The translations under genes were made by a program, and so were the position numbers. The notes below the pieces were generated by a model. It was given only the letters and a program-made list of their open reading frames with translations. It was not told the origin of the DNA and made no database searches. 64,000 nucleotides of DNA from Pleurodeles waltl (taxonomy: Eukaryota; Chordata; Amphibia; Caudata; Salamandridae), in the NCBI RefSeq assembly GCF_031143425.1, contig NC_090446.1:1027917066-1027981065 (forward strand), read 5' to 3'. This document shows, piece by piece, positions 53,230-63,960 of this stretch (position 1 is its first letter; the number at the start of each line of letters is the position of its first letter).

Positions 53230-55980
53230 AAAAAGTTTTTGGGTGGAAAGGACTTGAAGGTGGGAAGGGATTTGGGGTGGACTTCACTTTGGACTTTTCA
53301 TTGGTCATTTTTGGAACTGGGTTCTATTTGTTCAGGGGGATGGGTGAAAGTGTTGTGGGTGGAGAGGAAAGGTTTTATATTTATAAATAATAAAGGGGAT
53401 ATTTGTTTATTTCATTTGCATCTAAATCTTTATTTTGGTGTTTTAGACTTTTAGTTTGCACTGTTGTCTTTTAGTGTAGCCTGTTATTTTTAATCTTCTA
53501 AAAAAAGTGTATGTCATTTAATTAGACCCTTGCTCTATTGTCCTCTGCAACTATTATTAACCACTAAGGGATGATTGCCCTTGCCTGTTTTGTCTACAAA
53601 AACCCAGTGCACACAGACATATTCTTCAGTAGGAGTAAAATACTAACTAAACAAGTGTACTTTAATCCATAGTTCTTCTCCTACCTGAATAGATGAAGCA
53701 AGGGAGTCTTGTTCTTATTGCAGGGTTTTCCCAAGATGACATAAAGGGGTGGTAGGGAGGTATTCGTAGTAGCAGGCTAACACACTAATAGGGAAGACAG
53801 AACTTGACAGAAGGTGCTATTCCTACCTGCGCAAAATCCAACTACAGGGTTAATCAAAGGGTTATACATCACTGTAAACTTGATTGAAAGAAAACAGAGA
53901 GTCAGTGGATCATCATTATATATCATAACTATAGGAAGACTGAGACCAGACTACCAAAGTTACAGTATTAACACACAGCAATGAAGACCTGATATGATAA
54001 TAAAATATAGCAATATCAACTTCTTCTGAACAATGTTGGGGAGCTATAGTATAAAACTAAACTTAGGAAATTAGATCATGGAGTCAGAAGTGGGCTCAGA
54101 CTCAAGAGTGTTTGGAGCAGGTTAAGCATTTACAGAACACACACACAAGGCATGAATGAAGATGTTTATGGGGCCAGTGTGGAATATTGCTCAGGTAATG
54201 TAAGGTAGAAGCGAGTTGGTGCTGCTTTCACCACATCCGCCCCAGCGCGTGTGATTCATTTATGATATAAAATTAGGTCAGACCTCAATAAATCACACAG
54301 CCTGGGGGAAGAGGGTTAGGGGCTCAATTAATGGATTGGAAAGGGGATTTGGGGAAGGGTGTGACAAAGACAAACACTACACAAAAGACACTACAACAAT
54401 ATTTGTTGGGGCACTGAGCAGTATACCATTATCAATCTGTTGTGGAAGGAAACAAAGGGATAACTAAGAAAGTATGACACAATTCAGTGAATTCATTGGA
54501 AACAGTCCTTCAGCTCCAGAGAGACCCCAGATAATATATCCTAATTATTATGTCTTGTAATGTTGGAATATGGAAGACTGCATGTAACAAATCCAGTTTA
54601 AAAAAATGATGATTGTTAAAAAGAAAATGATACTGTATTGCCAAATTGGCTGATGCATCTCCATTCTTCTTGGAATGTCTGTCAGTCTGGTGCCTGTCTG
54701 AGCCTGTCCGATAGGTAAACTGGAGTCTTGAGCTTTCCAAGTTTTGTTTGTGCAGGAGAAGACTAGGGGAAGACCTGTGTATTGAAAGAACAGTAGCTGT
54801 ATTATACAATAAAAGGCAAAGGACAAAAGAAAGCAAGTTAAGCTTCACAATGAGTCAGGAGTGTACCAAGAAGACTCAGAGGCAGAGCAAGAATATAAGA
54901 GGAGTTTAATGTTTGAGCTAGCAATGCAGCAACCACTTACTCAGCAGCATTTCCAAATCAACGTACCTCTCTCCAGTTCACAGAGATGAGTGAGTACTAG
55001 GCCTCAGAGTCTTCGCCATCATCATGGGTTCTCTTTGAAGTTGAAAACTTTCTTCTTTCTAGCTGTTGAGGTAGTTCCACCCTGAGTCCTTCCATCTTCC
55101 TATTCCTGATTCAGAGTAACTCTGTCCCAAGCCAAGCAAGGTAGACTTGTGAAGTGCACTGCTGTTGAAGAACAAATAGAGAAACAGAACTGAAGTACTT
55201 TTTTCTGTAGATTTATGTTTGGTAACTAAAGGGGCTGGTTTGTTACAAGGAACCAGAAAAAAAGGAGTAGACCCTGCAAGTAAATGTCACTACTTTTGAA
55301 AAGATCATTCACTTTCAGGAAAGAATGATCACCCATCAGCCCCTAAACATAGCAAATCATCGGAAACAATTTTACAATTTTGTTGAACTCCCTGGCTCAC
55401 TGTCAGCCACCACATACCTAAGTCATCACTCACAAATTCACAATCACAATCAATCAATATATTACCACTCATTGGTGCAATAGGTACTTTGTTACCTCTT
55501 CCAATCCAATCACAGTGATTGAACAAAATACCTCCTCTTTGATGGTATCCACACATCGGAATTAGACATTGACACTGGTAGGCTTTTAATCAATGATCTT
55601 CTAGGGCAGCCCTGCTGGGTGATATAAAAATAGGATAGGCAATGGCATGTGAGTGAGGTAGGCAGTATCTCCAATGTCTTGAAGGGTATGTGGGGGCTTC
55701 TTCACTGCACAGGGGTCCAACTCCAATCCGGGCTTGTATGTGACTATAAAATCAATGGTGGGCAGCATAAATCCAACCCAAACATAATGTTGCAATTACA
55801 CATATATATATATTTTTGCAAACAAAGAAAGAGAAAAAGAAGCTGAACAAGATATAGTGAAAAAGTTCTGTGGTGGCACTGGCATACTCAACCAGGGAAG
55901 TAGAGTTCGTCCTCAAACTCTGGTGGTCCACACATAAGTTGGTCAGCTAACACACTTGCTTCTGGCCAATCATCCTCTCC
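53230..55980. other. No gene recognised
   Basis: Frames on the minus strand at 54,510-54,848 and 55,601-55,795 and on the plus strand at 53,212-53,454 lack recognisable motifs. No HARBI1-type DDE transposase was found despite the neighbouring Myb gene. Confidence 0.5.
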
Positions 55981-55989
55981 CTCCTTCTG

Positions 55990-57525
55990 TGGTGTTTCAG
56001 GAATGGTATAATCAGGTGGTATAAAATGCTAGTTCATTTTGATCATGATCAATCTCTCCACGTTTTAGGGAGAGAGACAGATCTTTCTCACTGTAACAAC
56101 TACACCAGCTGCACTGAACACACGTTCAGCAGAGGCACTGGCTAAAGGACAAGCCGGAAACTTTATTGCCAGCCTGCTGTGCTCTGGCCATTCATATATA
56201 ATACCAATACACCAATGGGTTTTGATCTACATACACCTCTTTGGGTCATCCAGATACTCTTGAAACATCCTCTGAATTTTCAGTGGTGCTGCCACCTGCT
56301 TCACCACCTTTTTCCTTCACCTCTGCACTGGACATAAGACCTGCCACTTGAAACTAAGCCAATGCCGAGGTTGGGTCCATTCTTCTGTTGCTGTTGTTGC
56401 TGGTTTTCTTGTTGGTGGGGTTGGCAGATGGGAGACAAGACTGCCCTCTCTGGAAGTTGAAGGCGACACCCCAGAACTGTGGAGGGGGACTCTAAGTTCT
56501 AGTCATTCTTCTTCCAGTTCTCCTGCTTACTCAAAAATCCACCTCTTATATTGGGAAACATCCCCTTCAGAAAAAGGAATGATAGCAGGAAGATTTTTTT
56601 TGTAGTGTGGATCAAGTAGGCTGGCATGGATGTACTCTTTGGATGAGATGATGCCATTTTGCAGCCTTGCATTACAAGTCAAGCAATAACTTAGGCTAGT
56701 AACCAAGCCATGCGCTTCTGGGTTTTCGCACCTCCCGATGGGAACCTTTCAGACACCTTCCTTAGCTGCTCCTGTAGCAGAGGCGATAACAGGATAACTT
56801 GGCCCATTGAACTGTCCTCCTTGCTAACTTCCCACGTGAAAACCTCGAAAGTGAGCAGCATCTGTGTGAGGCATTTGACTAGGCCCCATTTGTCCACATC
56901 AATGGTCATAGCTTTCCCAATTGCATCAACTCCTGTTTGAATGACCATCATTGATCTGTTTATACTGCTCAAACAGACGTCACAACATATAATAGGTTGC
57001 GTTCCAACGTGTTAGCACCACCTGTATCAGGGCTTTAACTGGTACTCTGTCATCACGCTGAATAATCCATGACTGTTTTCGGGCTTTAAAAGAATGGCTG
57101 AAATTAGTGCAGATGCGTATGCAGGTGATCAGTATGTTGCTGACTATGTTTTCTTTTTCAAGAAAGTCTTGCACAACCAGGTTGATGCAGTACGCCAAAC
57201 ACAGGACCCAGAAATAGCCACCGCTTGCCATGGCCTTGCCTATGTTACTGCCACTGTCCGTGGCAACAAAATCAACTCAAAAACCTCTGGGTTGCAGCCA
57301 TTCAGACACCTTGCTACTAAATTCCTCCAAGATGTTTGCAGCTGTGTGCGATTTATTCCTGGCGAACATGGCTACTGTTGTGTGCCCCCAAACGCTCTTA
57401 AACATTTCTTCAGAGCTAAGACTTGTAGATAGCTTTTGCTTTACTCCCAGAAAAAAGACCCAGTGTTCAGTGGTACATATGTAATCAGTCACCTGACACC
57501 TAAGTAAAAAAAAAAAAAAATGAAA
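55990..57525 (-). pseudogene. hAT-superfamily transposase, disrupted
   Basis: On the minus strand, from 57,525 down: TDYICTTEHWVFFLG, HTAANILEEFSSKVSEWLQP, a frame change into VATDSGSNIGKAM (catalytic Asp region), CLAYCINLVVQDFLE, FSHSFKARKQSWIIQRDD, QVVLTRWNATYYML (the hAT 'TRWNSTYYML' motif), KCLTQMLLTFEVFTWEVSKE and KVSERFPSGGAKTQKRM. The C-terminal dimerisation region near 56,040-56,170 reads LASASAERVFSAAGVVV. This resembles ZBED-type hAT transposases. The Ac-like order is complete from the mid-core to the C terminus; the N-terminal BED finger is missing. Frameshifts and stops are numerous. No terminal repeats or 8-bp duplication were identified. Confidence 0.8.
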
Positions 57526-57780
57526 AATGAAAAATTTTATAAAAAAGAAATGCAAAATTTAAAAAATATCAAATAAAAGTAAAATATATATAAAAAATGG
57601 TATAAAATACATTAAACTAAAAATAAAATTGTAAAAACAAAATAGAAAATAATAAAAATAGAAACTTAAAAAACAAGTGATAAAAAATGAATGATGTTTG
57701 AATCTAAGCCTATGTCAAAGACACACTGGCTGCACAGTGTACACACAAAATGTCTGCCTGGAGCAAGGAGCTGCATGCTC

Positions 57781-58140
57781 AAAATGGCTGCCAGCCAGCC
57801 ACATGGTCAAACAATAATAGCAAGGAAGAACCATGGAGAACAAAGAACACATGCAAGCCTATGGCTAAGAGACACTGGCTGGATGGACAAAATGGCTGCC
57901 AGACAACTAAATGGTCAAACAAAAACAACAACAAGCAAGGAGATCGCATGGAGAACAAAGAACACATTCAAGCCTATGGCAAGGGACACTGCCTTCGTGC
58001 ACAAAATGGATGTCAGCCAGCCACATGGTCAAACAGCAACAACAAGGAGCAAGGAGAACAAAGAAGAATACATGCAAGCTTATGGCAAAGGGACACTGGT
58101 TGCATGTACAAAATGACTGCCAGCCACATGGTCAAACAAC
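57781..58140. repeat. Minisatellite of 107-114-bp units
   Basis: Units beginning AAAATGGCTGCCAGCCA start at 57,781, 57,889, 58,003 and 58,110 (3.3 copies), each continuing through CACATGGTCAAACA ... GAGAACAAAGAA ... TATGGC ... GGACACTGG. Unit lengths 108, 114 and 107 differ in small CAA-type indels. Because the unit length is often divisible by three, open frames run across it, but no protein domain is apparent. Confidence 0.85.
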
Positions 58141-58548
58141 ATCCTCCTATGCCATCAAATATCATCACACCACAATATATACACTTTTTGCAAAAAAATG
58201 AAATGCAAATAATAGGAAACATTTTTTAATTTAATCTAATGCCATCGCTCCCCTAAACGAAGTTTTAAAAACATATACTACTGAAACATTTATTTCATAC
58301 CCTGAGGACTACTAGTACTGACCTCGGCCGACTGGCTTAAATGGCCCTTTGGAAATCTAGGCCACATACTTAAATAATATTGCAAATGTTACAAACAGAA
58401 AAGGTACTGAGCTGTGCAACAATTTTCCTTTACAAATGGTGAAAAATCAAATAAAAGTACAAAGAAATACTGGTGCATGCTGCAGCAAACAAACAACACC
58501 ACCCTCATTCAGTAGTTTTAAAACCTACTTGTGTGGTTTCACAACAAA

Positions 58549-58995
58549 GGGGCATATTTATACTATGTTTGCGCCAAATTTGCTCCATTTTTTTACACAA
58601 ATTCGGCACAAACTTAACTCCATATTTATATTTTATACGTCTAGCGTCAAAATATTGGAGTTAGCACCATTATTTGGATGCGTGCACCTACCTTGCATCA
58701 AAGAGATGCAAGGTAGGCGTCCCCATCTAAAAAATGGTGCAATCCCCTTTGCCCCATATTTATCCCCGTGCTAAAATGACACATGGGTAGGAGGAGGGGC
58801 TAAATATTGGTGCAAAGCTTGCTTTGCACCATTATTTAATGCCTGGGTCAAACCAGGCGTTAGGGGACCTGTGGTCCCATTTCCATGGTTAAATACCATG
58901 AATGGGCCCACAGGTGCCCTCCCCAAGACCCAGGAACACACCCACCCACACCAGAGGGACACCAGAGGATGGGGAATCCCATCCCAGGTAAGTGG
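58549..58995. mobile_element. MITE fragment, 'GGGGCATATTTATAC' terminus
   Basis: Starts GGGGCATATTTATACTATG and runs through hairpin words (TTGGTGCAAAGC-TTGC-TTTGCACC, GGTCAAACCAGGCG, CCATGGTTAAATACCATG) to CATCCCAGGTAAG. It resembles an abundant salamander non-autonomous family as I recall it (unverified). The right end is cut at the retroviral LTR sequence. Confidence 0.6.
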
Positions 58996-59700
58996 GGTAA
59001 GTAGGTGTTTTTATAATAAAATATCTTATGTTCTGAGAATACTGCCCCAATGTAAGACTATATATGTTTCCATGAAAACACACCCTCAACACGTTTGTCT
59101 GATAATGAGCCCTCAGCAAGAACATCAACAGATCAGTGTCCGATGAGAGTAAGCACAGCGTGGAGAGACACAATTGTAGTGCACATTCGTAAAGGCACCA
59201 AAGATAACGAAAGTCGGGCTGCACACATTCCAGGACCAGTCTAAATAATAAAGACCAGTTGCACTCCAGTGCCTCGACTGGTCAAACCAGGCGTTAGGAG
59301 ACCTGTGGACCCATTTCCATGGTTAAATACCATGGAATGGGTCCACAGGTGTGCTCCCCAAGCCCCAGGAACACCCTCACCAGAGGGACACCAGAGGATG
59401 CGGGACCCCATCCCAGGTAAGTAGGTGTTTTTATAATAAAACATCTTATGTTCTGAGAATACTGCCCTAACGTAAGACTACATATGTTTCCATGAAAACA
59501 CACCCTCAACACGTTTGTCTGATAACGAGCCCTCTGAGAGAACATCAACAGATCAGCGTCCAATGAAAGTAAGCACAGCGTAGAAAGACACAGTTGTAGT
59601 GCACATTCGTAAAGGCACCAAAGATAACGAAAGTTAGGCTGCACACATTCCAGGACTAGTCTAAATGATAAAGACCAGTTGCACTCCAGTTCCTCGACTG
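58847..59700. repeat. Tandem duplication of MITE end plus LTR, about 430-bp units
   Basis: Unit 1 (58,847-59,280) and unit 2 (59,281-59,700) share GTCAAACCAGGCGTTAGG at the start and CCAGT(G/T)CCTCGACTG at the end. Each unit carries the 3' part of the MITE and about 270 bp of the retroviral LTR. The second is about 14 bp shorter, mainly through a gap in the ACACCC-rich stretch. Confidence 0.9.
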
Positions 59701-59800
59701 GTGCTCCGAAATACTGCATCATGGGTTTACGACACAGTTTCGCTGGAGGAAGCGCAATCAGTCCTTCTTGCTGTGATGGGGCAACCACTGTGAATAAGAA
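58996..59800 (-). repeat. 3' LTR sequence of the endogenous retrovirus
   Basis: Follows the end of env on the minus strand. A TATAAAAAC box occurs once per duplicated unit (near 59,430 and 59,010), both on the minus strand. The LTR is partly duplicated (see 58,847-59,700) and its outer end is lost against the MITE. Confidence 0.5.
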
Positions 59801-62002
59801 ATAGCAACAGCAAAATGCCATCACTTAAGGCAAAATTAATTGGGAGTCCCCCAAAAATGCCTGAAAATTTTAAGTGTATGGCTGAAGCTATTATAGCAAC
59901 TATAGACGAAAAGGAGCTGACAAACCCAGAAACAACAGCCTTAAAGAAATGTACAATCCCTGAAGTATTGGACACATTGAAAATTCATCCCACAAGTTCA
60001 CCGAAGTGTCTTGGAAAGTTTGTATTTAAAAGGGACTGTATCTCTGCAGATTACCTCGCTAGTTGGATCATATAGGTCTTGTGGGCATATGTCAGAGCTA
60101 CATGTTTCTCAAACAATAGAGCTTTTAGTCTGCTTAGCTTGTCAAAATTTACATTAGAAGTAGCAATATGAAGCCAAATGTCTGCGACTTTCATCTGTTG
60201 TGTGGGAGGAAAAAGCATGTTACAGCTACATGTAACAAATTTGGAGACCGAAACTACATAGACAATTTTGGCTCGCAGTTAACAACACCCTTCACTATTT
60301 AGAAGCACATAACTTCCATTTGAGAGCACCTGGAATGCTGGTCAAATCAAGGGGACAGGAACTCCCTTCAGATAACAAACCAAATTTGCTGCAGAAGAGT
60401 TACATGCTCTGTGCAAAGACAGCTGTTTACAAGCCACTGAATGGCTCACAGAGGTCTCACATTTACTACTGCTTCATGCCACTGAAACATCTATATGAGA
60501 AGGGCTGCTCCCACACCTAATGAACGTAGCTATCTCCTAGCCTTTCATATTTACCTTCTGGAATGTGTTTCAATCAAGATGTGAACTTTAGTGTTGAAAT
60601 AGGCAGGCTGATAACCATGTGAATTAACCTTAATGCAGATGGAATTTCCACCACAGTAAGAGGCAAATTTTCTAAATTTTCGATGTTCAACATTAGTCGC
60701 TTACTCCTTAGCCATTATTTCCTGCAACCACTTTTCAATGTCCAAAGTATCTAACCCAACTGCATAATGGACCTAAGTTGACTCTGTCCATGTTGGAAGG
60801 ATGACATGTCAGTTTGCATAATGTCAATTGCAGAAGAAATTATGTTGTTAAGAATGTATATGCAGTCAGACAAGGTGTTAATCCCATTATCTACAACGAC
60901 TAATGCATTATTTAAGTTTTCCTGATCTATTTGCCTTAACCGGGCAGAGACTTCTTGTTGTGAAAGTTTAAAAATTTCATTGTAAATTACATATAAGAAG
61001 CACTTTTTACGTTTTTTTCTAGGGCCTAACAGAAAATCCTGTAAATCTGTGTTATCTGACAGAAGACTGATATGTTGTTTTACAGCGTCTAGCGAGGAAC
61101 TTTTTAGCCATGGCAGGCACAATTTTTCTACACTGTATGTTGCAACAATACCCGAATGTTCTAATGACACATAATGAGGGTTTGGCCTGCTTGCTCTAAA
61201 ACCCCTGTGGAGTTTACAAAATGTACATGACAACCATTTGTGTCCACTGGCCACAATAACCAACCGCCAGGACTTGAAAGTGTTGTGTTAAATATTCCTT
61301 TCTGGACCCACCCCTTGAGCTGTTCTTCAGTTGCATTAATGTATTTTTGCCTTTTGTAAAATTTTGCAGGAGTGGGGATACTGGTCACATTCAATTCTTA
61401 AATTTTTGCCAAGCCTAAACAACTTGTCTGCTGCACTGAATCATTTAAAAATATAATTTACAAAGGTATCAGGCATGCTCTAAATCAAGCTTCTCCTCCC
61501 TGTATTTTCCAATTTTAGTTCTCCAAACACTCTTTAAGTCAATCAACTTTATCCAATATCAGAGCCTTCTATAGCCAACTCGAAAACAAACAAATCAGCA
61601 TAAATACATTTTGTGTCAGTTGACAGTACATTGTGCACTTCCATTGGAAGCAGTTTAAAATAATAGGACTCAGCACATTATGCCCAGAAAAATATGACCA
61701 TGTGTGAGTAAGAAAAAGACGATGACAAACCCATCCCAAAGGAGAAAGGCAAGTACAGTTTCTATGAGCCATAGATAGCTCCATGGATGAATAAAATAGT
61801 TGATTTTGAGCCAATTTATCAGCTTAAATGCTCTTGACAATGGTGTAGCAGAAGAAGTGGATGCATCGGTGAAAGAGTCAGTGATGTCAGCAAAATACCC
61901 AGAAGCAGTTTGTGCAAAGACTGGAGCCGTATGAGGAAGTGGAGAACTGGCAGTAGTCTCCCTTGGTGGTTCGTAACAAATGATTCCATCAGTTTGAGTC
62001 AA
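59727..62002 (-). pseudogene. env of the endogenous retrovirus, disrupted
   Basis: Read on the minus strand. A leader region with a long hydrophobic segment (about 61,850-61,690) is followed by surface-subunit sequence with Cys, Trp and Asn-x-Ser/Thr sites (61,394-61,161). A polybasic cluster at about 61,020 (furin-type, R/K-rich) marks the surface/transmembrane boundary. After it come heptad-like sequence to about 60,751, frame breaks near 60,750, and a final hydrophobic membrane segment in 59,975-59,890. It would have mediated receptor binding and fusion. Frameshifts near 61,260, 60,750 and beyond make it non-functional. The plus-strand frames here are shadows. Confidence 0.6.
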
Positions 62003-62091
62003 ATTTGAGCAGAATTACATCGCTGCTTAAAACCTGTAGAGGAACTTCCTGGTCTGTAGTGAGAGGAATTCGGGAACTACACAGGAGTCCT

Positions 62092-62148
62092 CTAGGTCTG
62101 CTGTGTAGGATCGGCCACATGGTGTAACTTGACATTATCAATGGAGAC
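62092..62148 (-). pseudogene. Last part of the retroviral integrase, separated by insertion
   Basis: The final 19 or so codons of the integrase C-terminal domain lie to the left of the inserted element and end at a stop at 62,092. The reading frame is preserved across the insertion site when the insert and one AAA copy are discounted. Confidence 0.65.
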
Positions 62149-62151
62149 AAA

Positions 62152-63185
62152 GGCCCTCATTTCGACCTTGGCGGTCTTTTTCAAAGACCGCAGAGGAACC
62201 GCAGTGCTGAAGACCGCCAGTGCAGGCGGTTTTCCACACAGCGTATTATGACTGCTGTCAGCCCTCCGTCCTTTTTTGGACGGAGAGCCACCAGCAGCCA
62301 TACTGGCAGTTGGCGGGAAAGTGGAGGCTGCTCCACCTCCACCACCCCGTCATCAGAACACCGCCCACCGAATCACGTTCCATGATTCGGTGTGTCGGTG
62401 TTCTGGTGACAGGGAGCTGGCGGCGGGGCAGCCCCTATGGATCCCGTCCCTTCCCGGAGGATAAACGGACAAGGTAAGTTGATCATCCGATAGGGAGGGG
62501 GGTAGGGGGTGTTGTGTGTTGTGTGCGTGCATGGGGTGTGCGTGTGAGTATGTAGAGGGGGTGTGTGAGTGTGTGTATGCATGCAGGGGGTGTTGTGTGT
62601 ATGGGAAATGTGTGCGGGTCGGTCTGTGTGCATGTCTGTTTGTATGTGTGCGGGTATGTGTTGTTGCAGTGTATGTGTGCGTGTAGGGGTGTGTGTCTGT
62701 GCATGTTGGGGTGGGGGTGGGGAGGGGGGTGTCTGTGCATGTTGGGGGTGGGGGTGGAGAGGGGGTGTGTGTCTGTGCATGTTGGGGGTAGGGATGGGGA
62801 GGGGTCTCCTGCCACCTTTGGGGGAGTGGCAGGGGTGTGGGGGGAGGCCTCAGGGGTGGGGGAGGGGTGACCCCTATTATTGCCAGGGAAGGAATTCCCT
62901 GCACTGATAGTGCCTACCGCCATTGATTTTGTGGCGGTTCCAAACCACCCGAAATCCATGGCGGTATGCAGGGTCGTGATACCGCCGGCGGTCTGGTGAC
63001 GGCCGCCGGGCTGGAGACCGAAGTCTCCAGCCCAGTGATCGTCACCACTGTGGCGGTCGGAGTGGAGAAGTGGTAGATGACCATGGCGGTAACCGCCATG
63101 GTCATAATTCAATTTTTTTTCCCGCCGGCCTGTTGGCAGTATTACCGCCACTTCTCCCCCGTCCTCCAGGGTTGTAATGAGGGCC
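62152..63185. mobile_element. 1,034-bp Harbinger-like insertion in the integrase
   Basis: Terminal inverted repeats GGCCCTCATT (62,152-62,161) and AATGAGGGCC (63,176-63,185) are flanked by AAA on both sides (62,149-62,151 and 63,186-63,188), a 3-bp duplication like that of PIF/Harbinger elements. The interior is rich in GGCGGT/ACCGCC words and palindromes (CCATGGCGGTAACCGCCATGG) and holds a GT-rich tract at about 62,505-62,780. No transposase is encoded. It interrupts the retroviral integrase C-terminal domain. Confidence 0.85.
62505..62790. repeat. GT/GGGGTG-rich low-complexity tract
   Basis: Irregular GTGTGTGCGTG and GGGGTGTGTGTCTGTGCATGTTGGGG units inside the Harbinger-like insert. The last part is about three copies of a GTCTGTGCATGTTGGGG... 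unit of 35-45 bp. Pro/His/Thr-rich minus-strand frames here are compositional. Confidence 0.85.
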
Positions 63186-63187
63186 AA

Positions 63188-63960
63188 AGTGATTTTCCTT
63201 TGAACTAGGCAGAGGGGGTAGAATAACAGTTCTGGTACCATGTATTCCCAGGGCTTGAACTGGTACACAATATGAGGGACCCAACTTCTTTTTCACTGCA
63301 ATATTTTCTTGCAATAGATCCCCAACTTTCAGAATCCAGCTGGTAGATGTTATTGGTGCATTCCTTATTCCCAAGAAGGCGGCACAGGTAGATGTGTTTT
63401 TATCATTGAACTGTTGTTATTCCTGCAAGACACTGACACTTCATTTATGTCAAAAGGTGTGTCTGCCGTCTCTGTATCAGAGCCATCAAGATCTGGAACA
63501 TACGTTAGTGTTCATATGGTGTGGGCCCTCCCAGGGACCTTATCGGCAGACTATTAGGTGCTCTTCGGACTCTGTACAGGTGATAAAGCCAACTACTCTT
63601 GCTGTTAGGGATTGCTTTAAGTCTTGGTTCTTCCATTCCATTACACTGTTATCCTTGAGATGGTAGGGGGTCGAGAAATGAAGTTGGACCCTCAACAAAA
63701 CCATGGTGTTCCTGAATGCCCTAGAGGCAAAAGCAGGGCCCTGCTCCAAGTAGAATGTGGCAACTGCATATGTCCCAATAAAGACTCACAAATCTTTAAG
63801 AACAGCTCAATCAGCAGCTGATCATTGTGGCCATACCCATAAAACCTGGAGCATAAGTTGACAGCGACTAAAAGGTATTTGTATGCACCATCAAGTGTCA
63901 GAGGACCACAATGGTCCAGGTACACACATTTTAGTGGGTTGTTTGACATAAGAAGGAGTG
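63188..63960 (-). pseudogene. Retroviral integrase core and SH3-like domain, disrupted
   Basis: On the minus strand the DDE core starts near 63,949. The first catalytic Asp is present in a Y-L-D-H-C-G-P context, and the catalytic Glu lies in the N-S-V-M-E motif near 63,640. At the second acidic position the residue is Glu (E-Q-G-P) instead of Asp. A frame change near 63,750 and stops around 63,540-63,400 break it. The C-terminal SH3-like segment (63,325-63,188) follows and is interrupted by the 1,034-bp insert. The zinc-binding N terminus is outside the window. Integrase would join viral cDNA to host DNA; this copy cannot. Confidence 0.7.

Noticed and set aside
57781..58140. Possible CRISPR-like array
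   Set aside because: Units are contiguous minisatellite copies without constant repeats and variable spacers, and the genome is eukaryotic.
57691..58229. Frames of 141 and 159 codons as a possible repeat protein
   Set aside because: They arise from the minisatellite of about 110 bp in several frames at once and have no start context or domain.
62353..63268. Pro/His/Thr-rich minus-strand frames of up to 261 codons
   Set aside because: They are the antisense of a GT-rich tract inside the Harbinger-like insert.
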